A DNA stretch of 12,015 nucleotides from JAYODZ01 sp965660195. GTDB taxonomy: Bacteria; Pseudomonadota; Alphaproteobacteria; RS24. Position 1 is the first letter of the stretch; the number at the start of each line of letters is the position of its first letter. The stretch lies in assembly GCA_965660195.1 (NCBI GenBank), contig CBFHZM010000057.1, forward strand, positions 1 through 12,015, read 5' to 3'. The position numbers and the translations under genes were made by a program. The notes below the pieces were generated by a model. The model worked only from the letters and a program-made list of their open reading frames with translations. It searched no databases and was not told the DNA's origin. Shown piece after piece: positions 6,582 to 12,015 of this stretch.

Positions 6582-7835
6582 ATGAGCGAAGCAGTTAGTG
6601 AGATCGATCACAAGCGGCGAGCCTGGGAAATCCCGCTCGAAGACATCAACCTAATCCACGATGAGTTGTGGCGCGTTGAGGGATATTGGCCTTATTTTGA
6701 ACGCTTACGCAAAGAAGACCCCGTCCATTATTGCCTGAATGAAAATGGTGAGGAGCGCCAAGGTCCCTACTGGTCGATCACACGCTATGATGACATTATG
6801 GCAATCGATACCGATCACAAACGGTTTTCGTCAGAGCCAATGATTGTTCTGCAAGACCCTGAAGAAGATTTTACGTTGCCAATGTTTATTGCCATGGACC
6901 CCCCAAAACATGACGTGCAGCGCAAAACTGTCTCGCCGATTGTGGCGCCAGCCAATTTGATGAATTTGGAAAGCCTGATCCGCGAACGGACCTGCAAAGT
7001 GCTCGATGGTTTGCCGATCAATGAAGAGTTTGATTGGGTCGATCGCGTATCGATTGAGCTCACGACCCTGATGCTTGCAACCCTGTTTGATTTTCCGTTG
7101 GATGATCGGCGCAAACTGACCCGCTGGTCAGATGTTGCGACGGCTGGCCCGAATTCCGGGATCATTGAAAGCGAAGATCAACGCCGCGCCGAGCTGTACG
7201 AGTGTTTGGAATATTTCACAAGACTGTGGAATGAGCGGATCAATTCTGATCCCGGCCCAGATCTTATTTCGATGCTAGCGCATGGCGAGAGCACCCGAAA
7301 TATGGATCCCCTCGAATATCTCGGCAATCTGGTTTTGCTGATTGTCGGTGGCAACGACACTACCCGTAACTCAATGACAGGCGGGCTCTATGCGCTAAAT
7401 AAGTTCCCTGCTGAATATGAAAAGCTTCGCAAAGATCCGAGCTTGATCCCCAACATGGTGTCAGAGATCATCCGCTGGCAAACGCCCCTCGCTTACATGC
7501 GGCGCAGAGCGCTCGAGGATGTCGAAATGCGAGGCAAAACCATTAAGAAAGGCGATAAAGTCTTGATGTGGTACGCCTCTGGCAATCGCGACGATACAGT
7601 GATCGAGCGGCCCAATGAGCTTATTATTGATCGCCCCAATGCGCGGCGGCACTTATCTTTTGGCTTTGGCATTCACCGTTGCGTTGGCAATCGCCTGGCC
7701 GAATTACAGCTGACAATTTTGTGGGAAGAAGTCATGAAGCGGTTCAAAAATATAAAAGTGATCGGCGAACCGGAACGCATACCTTCTTCCTTCGTCAAAG
7801 GCTATGCGCGTATGATGGTCAAGATCGAAGGCTAA
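6582..7835 (+). CDS. Cytochrome P450, CYP153 family (terminal alkane/aliphatic hydroxylase)
   Basis: The 417-residue product closely resembles CYP153 enzymes as I recall them, for example the blocks MDPPKHDVQRKTVSPIVAP (105-123), LDGLPINEEFDWVDRVSIEL (141-160) and LLIVGGNDTTRNSMTGG (252-268). CYP153s are soluble P450s that hydroxylate the terminal carbon of medium-chain alkanes, and sometimes fatty acids, with electrons from a ferredoxin and its reductase. Key motifs are GGNDTTR in the I helix (256-262), EIIR in the K helix (295-298) and the heme loop FGFGIHRCVG (360-369) with Cys367 as ligand. The ATG at 6582 is chosen because GGAGAG (6572-6577) lies 4 nt upstream; an ATG at 6570 would put this site inside the gene. 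Only 4 bp separate it from the dehydrogenase gene, implying one transcript. No ferredoxin or reductase gene is in the window, so redox partners must be encoded elsewhere. The exact substrate is unknown. Confidence 0.95.
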   Translation: MSEAVSEIDHKRRAWEIPLEDINLIHDELWRVEGYWPYFERLRKEDPVHYCLNENGEERQGPYWSITRYDDIMAIDTDHKRFSSEPMIVLQDPEEDFTLPMFIAMDPPKHDVQRKTVSPIVAPANLMNLESLIRERTCKVLDGLPINEEFDWVDRVSIELTTLMLATLFDFPLDDRRKLTRWSDVATAGPNSGIIESEDQRRAELYECLEYFTRLWNERINSDPGPDLISMLAHGESTRNMDPLEYLGNLVLLIVGGNDTTRNSMTGGLYALNKFPAEYEKLRKDPSLIPNMVSEIIRWQTPLAYMRRRALEDVEMRGKTIKKGDKVLMWYASGNRDDTVIERPNELIIDRPNARRHLSFGFGIHRCVGNRLAELQLTILWEEVMKRFKNIKVIGEPERIPSSFVKGYARMMVKIEG

Positions 7836-7839
7836 TTAT

Positions 7840-8646
7840 ATGTCGTTAACGGATTGCACGGGCAAGATTGCGCTCGTCACTGGCGCTGCCATGGGGATCG
7901 GGAGGGCGTCTGCGATCGCTCTAGCGCAAGCGGGGGCGCGCCTCTTTGTCTCCGATATTGATCTCGCTCAGGTCGAAGCAACAGCCCAGCTGATATGTGA
8001 TGCTGGTGGCCAAGCGGCCGCCCTCCAGCACGACGTCACGAATGAAAACCGTTGGGCCGATATTTTCGCGACAATCGAATCTGAAACAGGTGGGCTCGAT
8101 ATTCTCGTCAATAATGCAGGCATAGCCATTGGCGGCCCCGTCACCGAGATGCGTTTGGAGGATTGGCGCCAACAAATCGCCGTTAATTTGGACGGCGTAT
8201 TCTTAGGAACCCGCGGCGCCATTCCCCTGATGCGCGGGCGTCAAGCCTCGATCATCAATATCTCATCGGTCGCAGGGCTAAAGGGTGCGCGCGGCTTATC
8301 AGGTTATTGCGCTACTAAGGGCGGCGTAAGACTGTTCACGAAAGCCGTAGCACTAGAGATGGCTGATGCAGGTGAGAGCATTCGGGTGAACTCGATCCAT
8401 CCGGGCATTATCGATACTGCAATTTGGGATAAGGACATTGGCGGCATGGTTAGCTCAATGCCGCAACTCGCCGCTGCGGGCATTAATAAAATTGACGCCG
8501 CGACAGTGGCCGCGGGCATGGTTCCTGGCGGCAAGCTTGGAACAGCGGACGATATCGCCAATGCTGTTGTTTTTCTGGCCTCCGCGGCCTCAAAATATAT
8601 GACCGGAGCTGAGCTGGTAGTTGATCACGGCGTCACCGCAGGCTAA
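7840..8646 (+). CDS. Short-chain dehydrogenase/reductase (classical SDR)
   Basis: The 268-residue product is a cytosolic NAD(P)-dependent oxidoreductase of the classical SDR family. The nucleotide-binding motif TGAAMGIG is at 14-21. An acidic residue at the end of the second strand (Asp39 in VSDID) favours NAD over NADP. NNAG is at 91-94, and the catalytic residues are Asn116, Ser143, Tyr156 and Lys160 (YCATK). The start ATG has AAGG 8 nt upstream, inside the end of the P450 gene. Its position 4 bp after the CYP153-like gene suggests it oxidises the hydroxylated product to an aldehyde or ketone, but SDRs are too diverse for this to be certain. Sequence features alone would equally fit a 3-oxoacyl or sugar/steroid dehydrogenase. 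The following aminopeptidase gene starts 8 bp after its stop. Confidence 0.93.
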   Translation: MSLTDCTGKIALVTGAAMGIGRASAIALAQAGARLFVSDIDLAQVEATAQLICDAGGQAAALQHDVTNENRWADIFATIESETGGLDILVNNAGIAIGGPVTEMRLEDWRQQIAVNLDGVFLGTRGAIPLMRGRQASIINISSVAGLKGARGLSGYCATKGGVRLFTKAVALEMADAGESIRVNSIHPGIIDTAIWDKDIGGMVSSMPQLAAAGINKIDAATVAAGMVPGGKLGTADDIANAVVFLASAASKYMTGAELVVDHGVTAG

Positions 8647-8654
8647 AGTTTTCT

Positions 8655-10046
8655 ATGGATGAATTGTTCTCGCGCGATAAGGGCAAAGCGGCTAGGCCCA
8701 TTTGGTGCCTATCACCGGCAACCTTAGAGACGTGGCAGTCCGACAATGCGGGGGTGCGTCGCGCTTGGGTGGAAAACAATCAATTCACCGGCGGCGCTGG
8801 TCAAATCCTCCTCCTGCCTGACAAATCAGGGGGCATTGAAGGGGTTTTGCTCGGGATTGGTAAAACCACCGACCCCTTTGCCCTAGCCGCGCTGCCCAGC
8901 AAGCTGCCGAAAGGGCAATACCGCATCACCGAGAGCTGCCCCGAAACCATTCGCCAACATGCCGCCCTAAGTTGGGCACTTGGGACTTATCGGTTCTCAC
9001 AATATGTCAGTAAGCCGAAAGCCCGCGAATGGCCGCAATTGGTCATTGAAAAAAACTTCGACAGTGACGCGGTCTCGCGTCTAAGCGAGGCGGTTTTTCT
9101 CGCGCGTGATTTGATCAATACGCCAGCTGAGGATATGGGGCCAGAAGCCCTCGAAGCGCAAGTGGAACGCGTGGCGCAGACTTATAAAGCAGAGCTTGAT
9201 GTCACGATTGGCGACGCGCTTTTACCCGCTAATTATCCACTCGTTCATGTTGTCGGGCGAGCAGCCCAGCAAGCGCCGCGCGTCCTCGATTTACGTTGGG
9301 GCAAAGCCGATGCCCCTGAAATCTGCTTGGTGGGTAAAGGCGTCTGCTTTGATACAGGTGGTCTGAATCTGAAGACTGGCTCCTATATGGATTTAATGAA
9401 AAAAGACATGGGAGGTGCCGCCATCGCCTTGGGGCTTGCGCAGGCTATTATGGCTGCCAATTTACCTGTGCGCTTGCGGCTGTTAATCGGTGCGGTTGAG
9501 AATGCCATCGGCCCCGGTGCTTTTCGTCCAGGGGATATTTTCCCTAGCCGCAAAGGGATCACTGTTGAGATTGGCAACACCGATGCCGAAGGTCGCCTTG
9601 TGCTCGCGGATTTGCTGACCGCGGCAAGCGAAACCAATCCCGATCTGATTTTAGATTTTGCGACCTTAACGGGCGCGGCACGGGTCGCGCTGGGGCCAGA
9701 ACTGGTTCCTTTTTACACACGCCAAGACGCACTCGCCCAGGCTTTGAGCGAGCATGGCATGGTGCAAAATGACCCGCTATGGCGCCTGCCGTTGTGGCAC
9801 GGCTATGACAACTGGCTCGAAAGTGCCGTAGCTGATGTCAGCCATGTCTCGAGCTCGCCAATGGCGGGATCGATTACGGCGGCGCTGTTTCTCGGACGTT
9901 TTGTCGACGACGCCACCACATGGGTGCATTTCGATGTTTATGGCTGGAGCCTAAAGTCACGCCCTGGGCAGCCCGTTGGCGCGGCAGCGCAAGCCTTGCG
10001 TGCCTGTTTCTCCTATCTCGAAGAGCGTTATGGCCATCGGACATAA
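8655..10046 (+). CDS. Leucyl aminopeptidase family protein (peptidase M17)
   Basis: The product (463 residues) is a two-metal aminopeptidase that removes N-terminal residues from peptides in the cytosol, normally as a hexamer. The M17 signature NTDAEGRL is present (308-315). The active-site set is complete and correctly spaced relative to the bovine enzyme: Lys228, Asp233, Lys240, Asp251, Asp310, Glu312 and Arg314. The N-terminal part (about 1-150) is the variable M17 N-domain. The ribosome site before the ATG is weak, so translation may rely on coupling to the SDR gene 8 bp upstream. The stop lies inside the NlpC/P60 gene, with a 17-nt overlap. An M17 gene next to a C40 peptidase gene is common in alphaproteobacteria, suggesting they act together on peptides, possibly cell-wall derived. 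It is not clear that it belongs functionally with the CYP153-SDR pair. Confidence 0.96.
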   Translation: MDELFSRDKGKAARPIWCLSPATLETWQSDNAGVRRAWVENNQFTGGAGQILLLPDKSGGIEGVLLGIGKTTDPFALAALPSKLPKGQYRITESCPETIRQHAALSWALGTYRFSQYVSKPKAREWPQLVIEKNFDSDAVSRLSEAVFLARDLINTPAEDMGPEALEAQVERVAQTYKAELDVTIGDALLPANYPLVHVVGRAAQQAPRVLDLRWGKADAPEICLVGKGVCFDTGGLNLKTGSYMDLMKKDMGGAAIALGLAQAIMAANLPVRLRLLIGAVENAIGPGAFRPGDIFPSRKGITVEIGNTDAEGRLVLADLLTAASETNPDLILDFATLTGAARVALGPELVPFYTRQDALAQALSEHGMVQNDPLWRLPLWHGYDNWLESAVADVSHVSSSPMAGSITAALFLGRFVDDATTWVHFDVYGWSLKSRPGQPVGAAAQALRACFSYLEERYGHRT

Positions 10047-10893
10047 AACCCCGCCCAAGCCTGATCCACGGCTCAACCCATGGCGCGACGATATCGCCGC
10101 CGATCACTTGCGCGGTGAAGTCGACGCCCCTGCCTTTGTTAAAGGACAGGATTATGAAGTCATCGCCCCCGTGACCAACTTGCATCGTTCACCCGCCCAT
10201 GGCGCCATCGTCGATAGCCAATTGCTTCTTGGCGAGCGGTTCCGCGTTTATGACGTTAAGGGCGCATGGGCTTGGGGTCAGTGCCAACATGATGACTATG
10301 TCGGCTATGTGCTGCGCGAAGATCTGGATCAATGTCAGAACAGCACGCATATTGTGCGGCAGCTTCGCTGTCATATATTTAGCGATCCCGACATTAAATC
10401 ACGGCCGATTATGGCGGTCTCCATGGGCGCGCGCTTAGCAGCGACCGCCACCACGGGGCGATTTACCGAACTTGAAAGCGGTGGCTTTATCGTTACACAA
10501 TCGATTATGCCCAAAGGTGCGACGGTCCCTAACTATATCGCCACGGCGCGGCAGTTTATAGGAACACCCTATTTATGGGGCGGCCGCGAAAGCATGGGAA
10601 TCGACTGCTCGGGGCTCGTCCAAATCGCCTTGAGCATGGCAGGACGCGCCTGCCCCCGCGACAGTGATTTACAAGAGGCTAGCCTTGGGCAGATCTTGAC
10701 CGAGGAACCCACAACAGGTGACGTCGTGTTTTGGCGCGGCCATGTCGGTTTCATCTCCGCGCCAGGGCGCTTGCTGCACGCCAACGCAACCCATATGCAG
10801 GTCATCGAAGAGGATTTCGCCGAAGCTTGCGAGCGAATTGCCAGCACCTCGGGCTCGGTCACAGCGGTGAAACGGCTTAGCTCGTCAGGATAG
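10030..10893 (+). CDS. NlpC/P60 (C40) peptidase with SH3-like N-terminal domain
   Basis: The 287-residue product is a cysteine peptidase of the NlpC/P60 family, which cleaves gamma-D-glutamyl bonds in cell-wall peptides. Residues about 44-99 look like a bacterial SH3-like domain (VTNLHRSP, ARG-rich strands, then DDYVGYVLRED), possibly followed by a second one at about 105-160. The catalytic domain begins at about 168. The catalytic Cys193 lies in DCSG, His238 in GHVGF and a third polar residue, His250, in LLHANATHM. No signal peptide is visible, so it resembles cytosolic muropeptide-recycling enzymes of the YkfC type rather than a secreted hydrolase. The ATG at 10030 is preferred over an in-frame TTG at 9976, because an 18-residue extension would be deep in the aminopeptidase gene with no ribosome site. 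It overlaps the aminopeptidase gene by 17 nt at its start and the opposite-strand ABC gene by 17 nt at its end. Confidence 0.94.
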   Translation: MAIGHKTPPKPDPRLNPWRDDIAADHLRGEVDAPAFVKGQDYEVIAPVTNLHRSPAHGAIVDSQLLLGERFRVYDVKGAWAWGQCQHDDYVGYVLREDLDQCQNSTHIVRQLRCHIFSDPDIKSRPIMAVSMGARLAATATTGRFTELESGGFIVTQSIMPKGATVPNYIATARQFIGTPYLWGGRESMGIDCSGLVQIALSMAGRACPRDSDLQEASLGQILTEEPTTGDVVFWRGHVGFISAPGRLLHANATHMQVIEEDFAEACERIASTSGSVTAVKRLSSSG

Positions 10894-12015
10894 CTGAGAT
10901 GAGTTTCTGCGTATAAGGGTGTTGCGGCGCATCAAAAACCTGATCGGTCGGGCCACTTTCGACGCATTTTCCATGTTGCAACACCAGCACACGATGTGAC
11001 ACCGCCCGCACCAAATGTAAATCATGGCTAATAAATAAGTAAGCAAGGCCGTGCTCCGTTTGTAGCCGTCGTAGCAGGGCAATAATTTGCGCTTGCACCG
11101 AGCGGTCTAAAGCACTGGTTGGTTCGTCGAGAATTAACAGTCGCGGGCGCAGGATCAAGGCGCGGGCAATGGCAATACGCTGACGTTGGCCACCCGAGAA
11201 CTCATGCGGATAACGTCCAGCCATTTCGGGGGCAAGCTCGACCGCCTGCATGCTCTCAACCAGGCGCGCTTCTTTTGTAGCAGGTGATAAATCTGGGGCG
11301 TGAATATCCAGCCCTTCACTGATGATTTGTCCCACTGACATGCGCGGGCTCAGCGCCCCAAATGGATCTTGAAAAACAATCTGGATATGCTCACGCATCG
11401 CCCGTTTATCGCGGCCGCTTAAATCCGTTAACGATTGGCCGTCGAACAAAATTGAGCCAGTCGCCTCTTGCAAACCCAAAATGGCGCGCCCGAGTGAGGT
11501 TTTGCCCGACCCGCTCTCCCCAACAATCCCGAGGCTTTCGCCTGGCTGCACAGCGAGATCAATATGGTCAACGGCTTGCAAATAACTATCGGCGCGGAAT
11601 AGATTTTTCTTCTGTACGAACCGAACACAAACCCCCTCGGCACGTAGCAAGGGATCCGCGGGCGCTGGTGGGGGTGGTGGGTCCTTGGGAATAGCGCCAA
11701 ATAACTCGCGCGTATAGGCGTGGCTGGGGTTGTTAAAGATTTGCTCAGTCAGCCCGCTTTCGACAATTTCTCCATGTCGCATCACGCAAATCTCATCGGC
11801 CATATAACGCACAACGCCGAGATCGTGCGTAATCAGCATTAAAGCCAGCCCATATTCCTTCTGCAAATCTTTCAAGAGGTCGAGGATTTGCTTCTGGATG
11901 GTCACATCGAGCGCTGTGGTGGGCTCATCAGCAATAAGGAGTTTAGGCCGATTAGCGATCGCCATGGCGATAATAATCCTCTGCCTTTGGCCACCCGAAA
12001 GCTGATGCGGATAAC
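10877..12015 (-). CDS. Tandem-domain peptide/oligopeptide ABC transporter ATPase (5' end outside window)
   Basis: This protein couples ATP hydrolysis to solute import and has two fused nucleotide-binding domains, as in the dipeptide/microcin importers of the YejF type. The window contains the last 378 codons. The first domain is entered at its signature LSGGQRQR (11978-12001), followed by Walker B LLIADEP and the H-loop ITHD. A proline-rich linker (PPPPPAP, around 11660-11685) joins the domains. The second domain is complete: Walker A GESGSGKTS (11495-11521), Q-loop VFQDPFGALSP, signature FSGGQ (11186-11200), Walker B LLILDEP (11120-11140) and the H-loop ISHD. The HPYT motif near the end (residue about 12 from the C-terminus) is typical of the oligopeptide class. 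The frame stays open to the right edge, so the ATG at 11965 is internal. The neighbouring peptidases fit a peptide-uptake role, but the permease and binding-protein genes are not visible here. Confidence 0.96.
   Translation of the reverse strand, partial: YPHQLSGGQRQRIIIAMAIANRPKLLIADEPTTALDVTIQKQILDLLKDLQKEYGLALMLITHDLGVVRYMADEICVMRHGEIVESGLTEQIFNNPSHAYTRELFGAIPKDPPPPPAPADPLLRAEGVCVRFVQKKNLFRADSYLQAVDHIDLAVQPGESLGIVGESGSGKTSLGRAILGLQEATGSILFDGQSLTDLSGRDKRAMREHIQIVFQDPFGALSPRMSVGQIISEGLDIHAPDLSPATKEARLVESMQAVELAPEMAGRYPHEFSGGQRQRIAIARALILRPRLLILDEPTSALDRSVQAQIIALLRRLQTEHGLAYLFISHDLHLVRAVSHRVLVLQHGKCVESGPTDQVFDAPQHPYTQKLISAILTS

Overview
The window looks like a bacterial chromosome segment, probably from an alphaproteobacterium. 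This is inferred from the closely resembling CYP153 P450, the pairing of an M17 aminopeptidase with an NlpC/P60 peptidase, and the gene style. No marker gene fixes the taxon. A run of ten N bases at 2338-2347 shows it comes from an assembly with a gap or ambiguous stretch.

Layout. Positions 1-569 hold the 5' part of a minus-strand lipoprotein gene with cadherin-like repeats, which runs off the left edge. From 570 to 1126 there is about 550 bp with no convincing gene but many small inverted repeats. A tRNA-Ser(CGA) lies on the minus strand at 1127-1216. An MscS-type channel gene follows on the plus strand (1415-2353, with the N run near its 3' end). Next come a cytochrome P450 (2435-3775) and a translationally coupled small membrane protein of unknown function (3775-4359). 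Its stop codon overlaps the stop codon of thiC, which is on the minus strand (4356-6281). thiC is preceded by a clear TPP riboswitch (about 6385-6458).

Divergently from thiC, a compact plus-strand gene set runs from 6582 to 10893: a CYP153-like P450, a short-chain dehydrogenase, an M17 leucyl aminopeptidase and an NlpC/P60 peptidase. Gaps between these genes are 4 bp, 8 bp and a 17-bp overlap. The last gene overlaps, tail to tail, a minus-strand gene for a tandem-domain peptide-type ABC ATPase that leaves the window on the right.

How the genes may work together. CYP153 enzymes hydroxylate terminal carbons of alkanes and related aliphatic chains. The adjoining dehydrogenase could oxidise the resulting alcohol, although no ferredoxin or reductase is present here. 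The aminopeptidase, the C40 peptidase and the peptide-type ABC ATPase together suggest uptake or recycling of peptides or cell-wall peptides. thiC makes the pyrimidine part of thiamine and is very probably controlled by TPP through the leader. I found no phage, transposon, CRISPR array or defence system. The least explained parts are the hairpin-rich interval, the P450-coupled membrane protein, and the detailed leader and promoter architecture between thiC and CYP153.
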